Shown: positions 1-8,168, counted from the stretch's first letter. The stretch is DNA of 64,000 nucleotides from Microvirga sp052114605 (GCF_052114605.1 NZ_JBFRFB010000004.1:1-64000), one strand, 5' to 3'. Notes: generated by a model from the sequence alone, not told the origin. A program made the numbers and translations.

Positions 1-149
1 TGACCGAGTGGGACATGTTCCGGGCGCTGGATCTGCGACGCCTGAAGGCGGCGCTGGCTGCTCCCGTGGTGGTGGACCTGCGCAATGTCTACCGCCCCGA
101 GGAAATGCGCCACCACGGATTCCACTACGTCTCAATCGGACGGCCGTAA
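1..149 (+). CDS. UDP-glucose 6-dehydrogenase, C-terminal end (partial)
   Basis: Only the last 48 codons lie in the window; the frame opens at base 3 and stops with TAA at 147-149. The visible tail carries VVDLRNVYRPEEMRHHGF followed by a terminal VSIGRP, the characteristic end of bacterial UDP-glucose dehydrogenases, which oxidise UDP-glucose to UDP-glucuronate using NAD+. The gene converges on a phosphohexomutase and is next to rfb genes, which fits a role in supplying precursors for surface polysaccharide. The catalytic cysteine and the NAD-binding half are outside the window, so identity rests on the tail and the context. Confidence 0.8.
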   Translation, partial: TEWDMFRALDLRRLKAALAAPVVVDLRNVYRPEEMRHHGFHYVSIGRP

Positions 150-160
150 TGACAACGAGC

Positions 161-185
161 CCCCTCTTCCCCTGTGGGAGAGGGG
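161..185. terminator. GC-rich hairpin between convergent genes
   Basis: CCCCTCT and AGAGGGG form a 7-bp stem that continues with CCC/GGG past one bulged base, around a short loop. It sits in the 45-bp gap between the convergent UDP-glucose dehydrogenase and phosphohexomutase genes. There is no U-run on either side, so it may be a stalling structure or a piece of the CCCTC-type interspersed repeat seen elsewhere in the window rather than a true terminator. Confidence 0.35.
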
Positions 186-194
186 AGCACGCCA

Positions 195-1652
195 TCAACC
201 GACCTGCTTCTGTGCGACCCCCATTCCCCAATTTAGCAATTCGTCCGCACGCTCGGGGGTTTTGGCCTCCACATAGACACGCAGTTCCGGTGCATTGCCC
301 GATGGGCGGAAATGCACGACTTCGCCGTTCTTGGTGTTAATCCGGAAACCATCGCTGTTGTTGGTAGCTGCAACGCCGCCGAGGGGCGCCATGAGATCGG
401 ACAGGAAGCCTGCGTCCTGCTGGAGCCTCGACACGAACGCGATGCTCTTCTCGGTCGGCACATTCTGAAGCCGGTTGCTGGCCGCCGCCTTGAAAGCATA
501 ACCAGCGCCGATCTCCGCGAGAGGCTTCGATTGCTCGGCCACGGAGCCGAGGGCGCAGAGGATCGGCAGCATGGCATCGCGCGTGGGCAGAGCCGAGAGC
601 TTGCGGCCTTTACGCTCCACATCGGAGCCCTGCAGAACGCCGCCATTGGCCTCGAACCCGACGACGACACGCGCTCCCGAGTGCGCGGCCTTGTTCATGC
701 CTTCGATCACATAGGGCGATCCCACCTTCGTGCGGATCACGCTCGCGAAGGCGCCCGAATCCTCGAGCGCCGAGTTCGACGTGACCGGCGTCACGATGGT
801 ATCGGCGCCGAGATATTTTGCCGTGATCGCTCCGACGAGATCGCCGCGCAGAAACATGCCCGCGCCGTCCGAAATCAGAGGACGATCCGCATCGCCATCC
901 GTGGACACGATGGCATCGAGCGTCTGCTCGCCGGCCCATTGCCTGGCGAGGATCTCGTCCTCCTGGCGCAGGGCTTCCGTGTCGACGGGGATGAAGCTCG
1001 TCGCGCGGCCCAGCGCGACGGCGCGCGCACCGAACGCCTCCAGCATCGACACGATCACATCGCGCGCGACCGAGGAATGCTGATAAACGCCGATGGTGAG
1101 GCCGTTGAGAGCCCCTGCCCCGAAGAAATCCTTGTAGCGTGCCTTGTAGGCTTCGATCAGATCGATATCGGGCTTCGCCGCCTGAACGCCGCGCGCATGG
1201 TCCGGCACGGTCATGACGGCAAGCTTGCCATGCCACGCGAGGATGCCGGCTTCGTCCTTCTTATCGATCTCACCTTGCGCCCGATAGAACTTCAGCCCGT
1301 TGCGATCCTCGGGGATATGGCTGCCCGTGACCATGATTGCCGGCAGGCCAAAGCGCATGCCGTGATAGGCCAGAGCCGGTGTCGGCAGCGCACCGCAATC
1401 GAGAGGCACGAGGCCCGATTCAGCCAGGGCTGCGCAGCAGAGCTGCGCGATGCTGGGGCTGCTCTCGCGAAGATCGCGGCCCACCAGCACGACGTTCTTC
1501 GCCGCGGCGGCCGAACCGTCTTCCTTCAACATTTCGGCGAAAGCGCGGGTATAGGCGAACGCTGGAACGCCGTTCAGTTCGGTCACGAGACCGCGCAGGC
1601 CGCTCGTGCCGAATTTGAGGGAAGACTGGACCGTTCCCGAACCCGTTTTCAT
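195..1652 (-). CDS. phosphomannomutase/phosphoglucomutase family phosphohexomutase
   Basis: 485-residue alpha-D-phosphohexomutase. It should interconvert hexose 6-phosphate and hexose 1-phosphate (mannose or glucose) in the cytosol, feeding GDP-mannose or dTDP/UDP-glucose synthesis. Visible motifs in order: N-terminal FGTSGLRG; the phosphoserine loop TGSHIP at about 109-114, with Ser111 the likely phosphoserine (classical form TASHNP, so two loop residues differ); the metal loop DGDADRP at about 252-258; sugar-binding FEANGG near 335; and C-terminal phosphate-binding RPSGNAPELRVY. It lies downstream of rfbB-rfbC-rfbA on the same strand after a 149-bp gap. Rhizobial NoeK-type enzymes look similar. 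Sugar specificity cannot be read from the sequence. Confidence 0.85.
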   Translation of the reverse strand: MKTGSGTVQSSLKFGTSGLRGLVTELNGVPAFAYTRAFAEMLKEDGSAAAAKNVVLVGRDLRESSPSIAQLCCAALAESGLVPLDCGALPTPALAYHGMRFGLPAIMVTGSHIPEDRNGLKFYRAQGEIDKKDEAGILAWHGKLAVMTVPDHARGVQAAKPDIDLIEAYKARYKDFFGAGALNGLTIGVYQHSSVARDVIVSMLEAFGARAVALGRATSFIPVDTEALRQEDEILARQWAGEQTLDAIVSTDGDADRPLISDGAGMFLRGDLVGAITAKYLGADTIVTPVTSNSALEDSGAFASVIRTKVGSPYVIEGMNKAAHSGARVVVGFEANGGVLQGSDVERKGRKLSALPTRDAMLPILCALGSVAEQSKPLAEIGAGYAFKAAASNRLQNVPTEKSIAFVSRLQQDAGFLSDLMAPLGGVAATNNSDGFRINTKNGEVVHFRPSGNAPELRVYVEAKTPERADELLNWGMGVAQKQVG

Positions 1653-1760
1653 TGCTTTGCCTATCTGTTTTCTTCAACGCAGCCGTGTCGCTTGCTCGAA
1701 GGAGAGGTTACCCCGGATGGCCGGGGATAGTTGAAGGGGCTGTATGCCAAATCAATACAT

Positions 1761-1796
1761 CTCACGTCCCTCGCCTGAGGGGTCAAGAGACGTGAG
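1761..1796 (-). terminator. hairpin just after rfbA
   Basis: On the minus strand CTCACGTC pairs with GACGTGAG over 8 bp, with an inner CCTC/GAGG stem. It begins 6 bases after the rfbA stop codon. No strong U-run follows, so it could be a weak terminator, an attenuating structure ahead of the phosphohexomutase gene, or a 3'-end stabilising stem. Confidence 0.35.
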
Positions 1797-1801
1797 GCGG
1801 A

Positions 1802-2674
1802 CTACAATCTTGTCTCGGCGATGGCCAGGACATACTGGCCATAACTGCTCTTCGAGAGCTCGCGCCCCAGCGCCTGCAGGTGCTCACGATCGATCCAACC
1901 AAGGTTGAAAGCGATCTCTTCAGGGCAGGCGATGCGGAAGCCTTGGCGCTGTTCGAGCGCCCGCACGAAGCCGGCCGCTTCGAGCAAGGCGTCGGGCGTG
2001 CCCGTATCCAACCATGCATATCCGCGACCCATTTTTTCCACCTGAAGCTGCCCCATTTCCATATAAGCTCGGTTCACATCCGTGATCTCCAGCTCACCCC
2101 GTGCGGATGGTTTGAGCCGGGCTGCGATGTCCACGACCTGCGCATCGTAGAAATAGAGGCCTGTCACCGCCCAATTGGATTTCGGTTGCTTCGGCTTTTC
2201 CTCGATGGAGATCGCCCTCCCTTCCCGGTCGAACTGGACGACGCCGTAACGGAATGGATCGCTCACGTGATAGGCGAAGACACTCGCTCCGCCGGGCCGG
2301 CCGGACGCGGAGCGCATCAGCTCCGGCAGCCCATGGCCATAGAATACGTTGTCGCCCAGAATAAGTGCCGAAGGCTCGTTTCCTACGAAATCCGCGCCGA
2401 TGATATAAGCCTGCGCCAGTCCTTCCGGCTTGGGCTGCTCCGCGTAGGACAGGCGGATGCCCCATTGCTCTCCGGTTCCGAGCAATTGCCTGAACCGGGG
2501 CAGATCGTCGGGCGTGGAGATGATGAGGATGTCCTGAATACCAGCCAGCATCAGCGTGGTGAGCGGGTAATAGATCATCGGCTTGTCGTAAATCGGCAGA
2601 AGCTGCTTCGATGTGACGAGAGTCATCGGATGCAGACGCGTGCCGCTGCCTCCCGCGAGAATGATGCCTTTCAA
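1802..2674 (-). CDS. rfbA: glucose-1-phosphate thymidylyltransferase RfbA
   Basis: 290 residues, the usual RfbA length. It catalyses dTTP + glucose 1-phosphate to dTDP-glucose, the first step of dTDP-rhamnose synthesis. The start is a TTG at 2674-2672, which makes the protein begin at KGIILAGGSGTRLHP, the nucleotidyltransferase signature. An AAAGGA Shine-Dalgarno lies about 9 bases upstream. The open frame runs further upstream, but that extension overlaps rfbC and lacks family similarity. YDKPMIYYPL and the GDNVFYGHGL substrate-binding segment are also present. It is third in an rfbB-rfbC-rfbA run. Confidence 0.93.
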   Translation of the reverse strand: MKGIILAGGSGTRLHPMTLVTSKQLLPIYDKPMIYYPLTTLMLAGIQDILIISTPDDLPRFRQLLGTGEQWGIRLSYAEQPKPEGLAQAYIIGADFVGNEPSALILGDNVFYGHGLPELMRSASGRPGGASVFAYHVSDPFRYGVVQFDREGRAISIEEKPKQPKSNWAVTGLYFYDAQVVDIAARLKPSARGELEITDVNRAYMEMGQLQVEKMGRGYAWLDTGTPDALLEAAGFVRALEQRQGFRIACPEEIAFNLGWIDREHLQALGRELSKSSYGQYVLAIAETRL

Positions 2675-2726
2675 AGCCGGATTCCTTTCACGTCTAAGAC
2701 AAGGCGATGCGTCATGTTCCCTGCCC

Positions 2727-3293
2727 TCAATCGAAACAGGCGGGAAGATCAGCAAGACGCGGATGCTTGCGGTCCTTCTCGGACAGGACAGCATCACCGG
2801 GAGCCACAGGCCATTCAATGCCCAGTGCGGGATCGTCGAAGGCAAGGCCGCGATCATGCGCCGCCGAGTAATAATTCGTCACCTTGTAAAGAACTTCCGT
2901 ATCAGGCTCCAAGGTGCAGAAGCCGTGGGCGAAACCGATTGGCACGAGAAGCTGGCGCCAGTTTTCGGCGGACAATTCCACGGCCACGTGCCTGCCGAAA
3001 GTCGGCGATGATCTGCGCAGATCCACTGCTATATCGAGAATGCGCCCACGAACTACGCGCACGAGCTTATCCTGCGCAAAAGGTGTGGTCTGGAAATGCA
3101 GGCCGCGAATCGTACCCACTGTTTCGGACAGAGAGTGGTTATCCTGCACGAAGTCGAGCTCCACGCCAGCCTCTTCGTAGCGCTTGCGATTGTAGACCTC
3201 GGAGAAGAAACCGCGCCCATCATCGAAACGCTTCGGCGTCAGGATTTTCACATCGGGAATGGCGGTAGGCTCGATACCCAGCATCGTCGTCAT
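2727..3293 (-). CDS. rfbC: dTDP-4-dehydrorhamnose 3,5-epimerase RfbC
   Basis: 188-residue RmlC-type cupin that epimerises C3 and C5 of dTDP-4-keto-6-deoxyglucose to give dTDP-4-keto-L-rhamnose. Family marks are FDDGRGFFSEVYN near the N-terminus, TIRGLHFQ containing the catalytic base His66, and GFAHGFCTLEPDTEVLYKVT with the conserved tyrosine. It lies 12 bp downstream of rfbB and 52 bp upstream of rfbA, consistent with one transcript. The reductase RfbD, which would complete dTDP-L-rhamnose, is not in the window. Confidence 0.93.
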   Translation of the reverse strand: MTTMLGIEPTAIPDVKILTPKRFDDGRGFFSEVYNRKRYEEAGVELDFVQDNHSLSETVGTIRGLHFQTTPFAQDKLVRVVRGRILDIAVDLRRSSPTFGRHVAVELSAENWRQLLVPIGFAHGFCTLEPDTEVLYKVTNYYSAAHDRGLAFDDPALGIEWPVAPGDAVLSEKDRKHPRLADLPACFD

Positions 3294-3305
3294 CCAATCA
3301 AGTCT

Positions 3306-4367
3306 TTAGGCGACCACGCCGAGGCGTTCGCCCTGATAACCGCCGGAGCGCACACGCTCCCACCAGGGCCGGTTTTCGAGATACCACGCCACCGTCTTGC
3401 GCAACCCACTCTCGAACGTCTCGGCCGGAATCCAACCGAGATCGCGTTTGATCTTCGACGCGTCGATGGCGTAGCGCAGGTCATGCCCTGGTCGGTCGGG
3501 CACATAGGTGATGAGGCTTTCGCGCGGGCCGATGGACGCATCGGGCGCCAGCTCATCCACGAGCGCGCAGATGGCTTTCACCACATCGATATTCTTACGC
3601 TCGTTCCAGCCGCCGATATTGTAGTTCTCGCCCACCTGCCCCTTCTCGGCCGCGAGGATGAGGGCATCGGCGTGGTCGTCCACATAAAGCCAGTCGCGCA
3701 CGTTCTCACCTTTGCCGTAGACCGGCAGAGGTTTGCCCTCCAGGGCATTGAGAATGATCAGCGGGATCAGCTTCTCGGGGAAGTGGTAGGGCCCGTAATT
3801 ATTGGAGCAATTCGTGATGATGGTCGGCAGGCCGTAAGTGTGGTGCCATGCGCGCACGAAATGGTCCGAGGCCGCTTTCGAGGCGGAATACGGGGAGTTC
3901 GGCTGATAAGGGTAGGTCTCGTGGAAGAAGCCATCCTCCCCCAGCGAACCGAAAACTTCGTCCGTCGAGATATGGTGGAAGCGGAAATTGTCGCGCCGCT
4001 CGCCGCCCAAGTTGCGCCAGTAGCGCAGGCTCTCCTGCAGCAGCGCGAAAGTGCCGACCACATTGGTCTGGACGAAGGCGCCCGGTCCGTCGATGGAGCG
4101 GTCCACGTGGCTCTCTGCGGCCAAGTGCATGATCACGTCCGGCGCGAAACGCTCGATGACCTCCTGCATGCGCGCGGAATCCGCGATGTCGCAGCGCTCG
4201 AAGGAATAGCGGGGATCGTCCGAGACGGGAGCCAGAGAATCCAGGTTTCCAGCATAGGTCAGCTTGTCCACCACCAGAACATGGTGGGGCGTGCCCTCGA
4301 TAAGGCGCCGCACGACCGCCGAGCCGATGAACCCGGCTCCGCCGGTAACGAGAAAGCGTTTGGTCAT
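3306..4367 (-). CDS. rfbB: dTDP-glucose 4,6-dehydratase RfbB
   Basis: 353-residue extended short-chain dehydrogenase that converts dTDP-glucose to dTDP-4-keto-6-deoxyglucose with bound NAD+. The ATG at 4367 was chosen because it puts MTKRFLVTGGAGFIGS at the N-terminus; a longer in-frame ATG at 4424 adds 19 atypical residues. Other motifs are HLAAESHVDRSI, STDEVFGS with the catalytic Asp-Glu pair, YSASKAASD (Tyr-x3-Lys), and NNYGPYHFPEKLIP. First gene of the rfbBCA run; upstream 4368-4623 is non-coding and AT-richer than its surroundings, a plausible promoter region. Confidence 0.93.
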   Translation of the reverse strand: MTKRFLVTGGAGFIGSAVVRRLIEGTPHHVLVVDKLTYAGNLDSLAPVSDDPRYSFERCDIADSARMQEVIERFAPDVIMHLAAESHVDRSIDGPGAFVQTNVVGTFALLQESLRYWRNLGGERRDNFRFHHISTDEVFGSLGEDGFFHETYPYQPNSPYSASKAASDHFVRAWHHTYGLPTIITNCSNNYGPYHFPEKLIPLIILNALEGKPLPVYGKGENVRDWLYVDDHADALILAAEKGQVGENYNIGGWNERKNIDVVKAICALVDELAPDASIGPRESLITYVPDRPGHDLRYAIDASKIKRDLGWIPAETFESGLRKTVAWYLENRPWWERVRSGGYQGERLGVVA

Positions 4368-4623
4368 AGGCGTTTCATAAACCTTGGTCAATGGCAGAGG
4401 CGCGCGCCGAAGCAGCGGTTCCATTCAGCTGAAACCATCTGGTGTTTCAAAAACCCTCACATTTTCTTCATGCTGTTGCTATATTATGACCCCTTCGGAG
4501 CCAACAACAATCCCCAAGAACGGATAGCCAGTATGGTTTCGGGAGTCCACTCAAGAAGGCCAGCGCCTCTTGGCACGCAATCGGTCCACTTGGTTCGCAT
4601 TTATTCCTGTTTGAAGGAGGGGC

Positions 4624-5262
4624 TCATTTCCATAGGGAGATACCCTCTTGGGCAATGGCGCGCTGCACGGCCTCTCGTTTCTCCAAGCGGCGGGCATGAG
4701 CGGTCCACGCTGGATAGGCGCCTTGCATGTTGCGGGACATGCGGTTCCCCCAACGGTAGAACACCAGAAGGTAAGGATCGACGACCGAGTAGCGGTCACC
4801 GACGGCCCAGGTTCTTTCCGTCAATTTCGCCTCGATCAAGGCGTAGGCTGACGAAAGGTGCTCTTCTCCCTTCTCGACGAGCGGCGGGAACATCGTCTCC
4901 TCAGGCAAGAAGTAGTCCGGCCGCCAGATCATGCGAACTGCTACGGCATGCACCGAACCGGAGAGCCAATTAAACCACTCCACGGATCGGACTATGCTTT
5001 CCGCATCAGTCCCTAACAGGTTCGAATCGGGATTCGTCAGGCCGAGATGAAGCAGAATGGCAGCCGCTTCGGTGAGCACGAAGTTATCGGCGGTCAGGAC
5101 GGGAATGCGGCCTTTTGGGTTGAGCTGGCGAAACTCTTCGGTTTTGGCCTCGGGATGCCCGCTGGACATCAAAGCAAGCGTATATGGCCCACCGAGCTCT
5201 TCGAGGATGATGTGAGGGGCAAATGAACAAGCGCCCGGCGCGGCATGAAGTGTGTAGTGCAT
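4624..5262 (-). CDS. glutathione S-transferase family protein
   Basis: 212 residues in the order thioredoxin-like N-terminal domain (about 1-80) then all-helical C-terminal domain. The start MHYTLHAAPGACSFAPHI places a cysteine at position 12, where beta-class bacterial GSTs carry the glutathione-reactive Cys. NPKGRIPVL with the cis-proline and LTEAAAIL with the glutathione gamma-Glu-binding residues follow. These enzymes conjugate or reduce electrophiles using glutathione in the cytosol; the substrate is not predictable. The gene stands alone, between rfbB and a tRNA-Gln gene, with no evident operon partner. Confidence 0.85.
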   Translation of the reverse strand: MHYTLHAAPGACSFAPHIILEELGGPYTLALMSSGHPEAKTEEFRQLNPKGRIPVLTADNFVLTEAAAILLHLGLTNPDSNLLGTDAESIVRSVEWFNWLSGSVHAVAVRMIWRPDYFLPEETMFPPLVEKGEEHLSSAYALIEAKLTERTWAVGDRYSVVDPYLLVFYRWGNRMSRNMQGAYPAWTAHARRLEKREAVQRAIAQEGISLWK

Positions 5263-5451
5263 GGACGTTCCCCGAAGTCGCGCTTCAGCTCAGCTTGATG
5301 GGCGAGACGATACGAGCCTGAACCGTATCCGATCGGCACGGAGTTTCCGCTTGAGCTGGGCGTCGCATGACGCTCCTTGGAGCCCTGCCCCGCCGCGCAA
5401 CGCTTCGAGTGATCGACGACTTACCGGCAAATTTTTTGAAATGCAGAGGTT

Positions 5452-5526
<75 letters not shown>

Positions 5527-5670
5527 ACGACGGGGCTGTACATAATCGGGCCGGGCGGCGCTGGCAACAGGGTTTTATGAGGGAAAATATATATGCCCAA
5601 CGCGCAAATCTCCCCTTGCGGTGCCCCAAACCCGCCGCTATAAGTCCGGCCTCCCGATGATTATCGGTGT

Positions 5671-5747
5671 CGGAGTGTAGCGCAGTCTGGTAGCGCACCT
5701 CGTTCGGGACGAGGGGGTCGTAGGTTCGAATCCTATCACTCCGACCA
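5671..5747 (+). tRNA. tRNA-Pro (anticodon CGG)
   Basis: A 77-nt cloverleaf including encoded CCA: acceptor CGGAGTG pairs with CACTCCG, anticodon stem CTCGT/ACGAG encloses TCGGG so the anticodon is CGG, and the T-arm is AGGTTCGAATCCT. It decodes CCG. It is 145 bp from, and divergent to, the tRNA-Gln gene. Confidence 0.95.
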
Positions 5748-5810
5748 TTCCATCACTTCGACACATCATTCCCAACAGATGGCGAGAAGATGCCCGTGAG
5801 GGCACCTCCA

Positions 5811-6134
5811 TCAATGCGTCGAGAAGCGATTATCGTCCTGATAAGTCTCGTAATGCACCGTCTGCGAGGGAATCGCCTCGAGCTGGCGTGACGCGCGCGG
5901 CCAGTCCTGGGGAGGCTCCGGCGCTTGCGGCATGTAGCGCGGGCGGAAGCGCAGGTCCACGAGGGCGCGCAGCTCGGGAGCGGCCAGATCGAGGACATTC
6001 GCATCGCGCCAGCGCCGATGCATCTTGGGCTTCCCCGTCATGCGGCCCCACATGCCCTGAACCTCTTCCTCCACCTGCAGGACGATGCGCCCGGTAAAGG
6101 TCTTGCGGAGATTAAAGCGTCCCGTCAGAGCCAT
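5811..6134 (-). CDS. conserved hypothetical protein, 107 aa
   Basis: No function recognised. The frame begins MALTGRFNLRKTFTGRIVLQVEEEVQG, basic then strand-forming, and is rich in Arg, Pro and Trp further on (WGRMTGKPKMHRRWRD, RFRPRYMPQAPEPPQDWPR). No signal peptide or membrane segment is seen. Two other minus-strand frames overlap the same stretch; this one was preferred because of its balanced composition and compatible start. The gene sits just downstream of tRNA-Pro on the opposite strand. The protein looks soluble and possibly nucleic-acid or phage-tail related, but that is a guess. Confidence 0.55.
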   Translation of the reverse strand: MALTGRFNLRKTFTGRIVLQVEEEVQGMWGRMTGKPKMHRRWRDANVLDLAAPELRALVDLRFRPRYMPQAPEPPQDWPRASRQLEAIPSQTVHYETYQDDNRFSTH

Positions 6135-6444
6135 TCAACTCTCCCAATGCTTTCACTTAAAGATAAAAACTGCATCCGTTAGTGAGATTGCTGCGCGACT
6201 GCTCAAGGAAATCTTGACCTTTTTGAAAGCCCACAACCTGTCACCGATAGGCAAATGCCCTTACGCGGCATGGGTTCCGGCGGCACGACGAAACGAAGCT
6301 TCACATTTGGGAGAAGTTGAGCGGCAGAACTTTGCCGGTTTAAAAAGGCAAAGCTGGACTACTAAATAAAGGAAACTTCAAAATCGGCAGACAAAACAAG
6401 AAGAGAGCGCGGGTACCCGGCAGGAAAAAGCGAAAAAATATCTT
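6135..6444. other. gene-free A-rich interval
   Basis: About 310 bp, clearly richer in A than the surrounding DNA, with runs such as AAAGATAAAAAC and AAATAAAGGAAA. No frame on either strand has a convincing start plus ribosome-binding site. It probably holds the promoter of the 107-aa gene ending at 5811 and the 3' end of the short frame at 6445-6516. No hairpin with a U-run was seen. Confidence 0.5.
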
Positions 6445-6516
6445 TTATGATCTGCGGGGTCTGGGCGAGAGGTCGATCGTCACGAGTTGACCGGTTCTGG
6501 GATCGAGGATCGTCAT
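6445..6516 (-). CDS. candidate 23-aa microprotein
   Basis: Short frame MTILDPRTGQLVTIDLSPRP plus RRS, ended by TAA. Support comes from a textbook Shine-Dalgarno, AGGAGG, five bases before the ATG, which is better than that of many longer genes here. The residues look like a compact strand-turn-strand with a basic tail rather than random translation. It could instead be a leader peptide, but no downstream gene on this strand is closer than 300 bp. No membrane segment. Confidence 0.45.
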   Translation of the reverse strand: MTILDPRTGQLVTIDLSPRPRRS

Positions 6517-6714
6517 GTTGGCCTCCTGTGCTCTTGGCATGAGGAGAACGTACGACCGGCCTGAAGGATCAAGCGGCTTTGGGATCATGGTAAGCAATTC
6601 GTTACTGCAAGGTGTTCTGCCGCACCTTCAAACCGTCGAGCGCGACCGTTAAGAGTTCGCCGCACAGGGCCTCCGACATTGAATCGCGGCCCTTTCTTTT
6701 TTGGAGACGACTTC

Positions 6715-7116
6715 ATGAATACCGCCAATCTCGAGACCGTGTGGGCGCCGCGCCTTTTGAGCGTCCTGCGCATCGTCGCAGCCCTCATTTTTATGGCGCA
6801 CGGCACGCAGAAGATCCTGGGCTTCCCCTCCTCAGGCGGCGATCTGCCGGGAGCCTTCAGCCTCCCTTGGATCGCGGGCATGCTCGAATTGTTCGGCGGT
6901 GCGCTTCTGATCCTGGGCCTCTTAACGCGCCCGGTGGCCTTTGTTCTCTCCGGCCAGATGGCCGTCGCCTATTGGATGGCCCACGCTCCGAAGAGCCCCT
7001 TCCCCGCGCTCAATGGCGGCGATGCGGCAATCCTCTACTGCTTCGTGTTCCTGTTCCTGGTCGCGGCCGGCGGCGGCGCATGGAGCCTCGACAACATGAT
7101 GCGCAAGAGCCGTTAA
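6715..7116 (+). CDS. DoxX family membrane protein
   Basis: 133 residues with about four hydrophobic helices. The start ATG at 6715 has GGAGA nine bases upstream; an earlier in-frame start at 6679 adds 12 residues that do not fit. LLSVLRIVAALIFMAHGTQKILGF is the DoxX/YphA-type opening, followed by GMLELFGGALLILGLLTRPVAFVLSGQMAVAY and AILYCFVFLFLVAAGGG. Members are inner-membrane proteins linked to redox or thiosulfate-oxidation complexes, but most are of unknown role. Transcription likely ends at the complex terminator at 7137-7278. Confidence 0.85.
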   Translation: MNTANLETVWAPRLLSVLRIVAALIFMAHGTQKILGFPSSGGDLPGAFSLPWIAGMLELFGGALLILGLLTRPVAFVLSGQMAVAYWMAHAPKSPFPALNGGDAAILYCFVFLFLVAAGGGAWSLDNMMRKSR

Positions 7117-7146
7117 GCTCCGAGGCCGACAAGAAGGCGGGAGGCT

Positions 7147-7192
7147 AGAGCATCGTGCGCAAAAGTGGACCCGGTTTTGCGCACGATGCTCT
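7147..7192. repeat. interspersed palindrome with GTGGACCCGG core, copy 1
   Basis: Perfect 18-bp arms, 7147-7164 and 7175-7192, flank the 10-base core GTGGACCCGG. The same core lies between different arms at 20188-20230 and, as GTGGATCCGA, at 29733-29774. Together these define a dispersed palindromic family. Confidence 0.8.
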
Positions 7193-7203
7193 TATTCAGA
7201 GAG

Positions 7204-7256
7204 ACAGCATCGGATCGATCCAAAAAGTGCAAATCCACTTTTTGGATCGATGCTGT
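7204..7256. repeat. second palindrome of the nested repeat unit
   Basis: ATCGATCCAAAAAGTG (7214-7229) pairs perfectly over 16 bp with its complement at 7236-7251 around a 6-base loop. ACAGCATCG-type ends extend the symmetry apart from a 5-bp insertion in the left arm. It is paired with the GTGGACCCGG palindrome; a comparable tandem of two hairpins occurs at 20188-20277. Confidence 0.7.
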
Positions 7257-7280
7257 AGCGATAGCCTCCCGCTTTTTTAT

Positions 7281-7967
7281 TCAGGTCCGGTCAGGGTCCG
7301 TGCCCGTCATGCGGCGAAGACGCTCGTCTTCGAGCTCTACATGAAGGGTGTCGTCATCCTCGTCGAGAGGATTGGGCATGAGGTCCGTCGTCAGGCCGGT
7401 CGTGGTGGATGCCGCGGCGCCGATGGGCGGAGCCGCCCCCTCCGAGCGCCAGTCACTCTCGGATCTGCCGGGCTCGACCCGTCCCTCGTCGTCGAGAATA
7501 TCCACGACCCGGTCCATGTCGGCCTCGTCAACCCGTACCGTCACGAGCGCGCCTCCTTGGCGGACGCCCTCGGCATAGGCCTCCGCATCCTCGTGGCTGA
7601 GGCCAGCATCCGCGAGAACGCCCACGAATCCGCCCAGGGCTGCGCCCGCACCGGCGCCAACAAGGGTCGATACCAGCCAACCTGCTGCGATCACCGGGCC
7701 CAGGCCCGGCACCGCCACGGTTCCGAGCCCGGCCAGTAGGCCGGCGCCGCCGCCTGCGATGGTTCCCGCCGCAGCGCCCGCCCCTGCGAAATCGTGATCG
7801 GCTGTCTCGTCGTAGTCCCGCCCGGCATGATGGGAATGGACATTGTCGGCGTTGTTCGAGATCAGACTGATCTCGAAACCCGGAATCTGCGCGGCCTCAA
7901 GGCGCCGCACCGCCTTGGCGGCCTCGTCATAGGTGTTGAAGAAGGCGGTGATTCTGCGCTCGGCCAT
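7281..7967 (-). CDS. glycine-zipper protein with stress-protein-17M-like N-terminus
   Basis: 228 residues. The ATG at 7967 was chosen for its GGGAGGGA ribosome-binding site. The N-terminus MAERRITAFFNTYDEAAKAVRRLEAAQIP with ISLISNN matches the ferredoxin-like fold of the general-stress-protein-17M/DUF1269-type family. A long Gly/Ala stretch follows (GTIAGGGAGLLAGLGTVAVP, then GAGAGAALGGFVGVLADAGL), which looks like membrane-inserting glycine zippers. After that come a second small domain (VTVRVDEADMDRVVDIL) and an acidic tail. Such proteins occur with stress-responsive genes; no enzymatic motif is seen. Convergent with the doxX-like gene. Confidence 0.7.
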   Translation of the reverse strand: MAERRITAFFNTYDEAAKAVRRLEAAQIPGFEISLISNNADNVHSHHAGRDYDETADHDFAGAGAAAGTIAGGGAGLLAGLGTVAVPGLGPVIAAGWLVSTLVGAGAGAALGGFVGVLADAGLSHEDAEAYAEGVRQGGALVTVRVDEADMDRVVDILDDEGRVEPGRSESDWRSEGAAPPIGAAASTTTGLTTDLMPNPLDEDDDTLHVELEDERLRRMTGTDPDRT

Positions 7968-8168
7968 GAGGTCCCTCCCAATATTCGGCATGTCTCAAGG
8001 CTAATGTACCCTCTGCAATGAGGTTCCGTTCGTAGGCGGCTCATAGACCGTGCTGTCAGGCAAGCGGCCTTTGCGGACATGCGCCTCCATGCCACCTTCC
8101 GATATGGAAAGAATGTTGCTATTGTTCAGCAAAACAATGCCGGGCAAGGCGATTCAGGGGCGTCATCC

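Larger units (their letters stand above)
7137..7278 (+). terminator. rho-independent terminator whose loop contains palindromic repeats
   Basis: GCGGGAGGCTA (7137-7147) pairs perfectly over 11 bp with TAGCCTCCCGC (7262-7272), followed at once by six T (7273-7278). This is a canonical terminator for the doxX-like gene, except that the loop is 114 bases and holds two further palindromes (7147-7192 and 7204-7256). Confidence 0.65.

Noticed and set aside
312..1730. Long plus-strand open frame of 472 codons
   Set aside because: It lies antisense to the well-supported phosphohexomutase and its translation has no recognisable family; it reflects GC-rich codon bias.
3096..4973. Plus-strand open frame of 625 codons across rfbC, rfbB and part of the GST gene
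   Set aside because: Antisense to three recognised genes, with His/Arg-rich composition typical of shadow frames.
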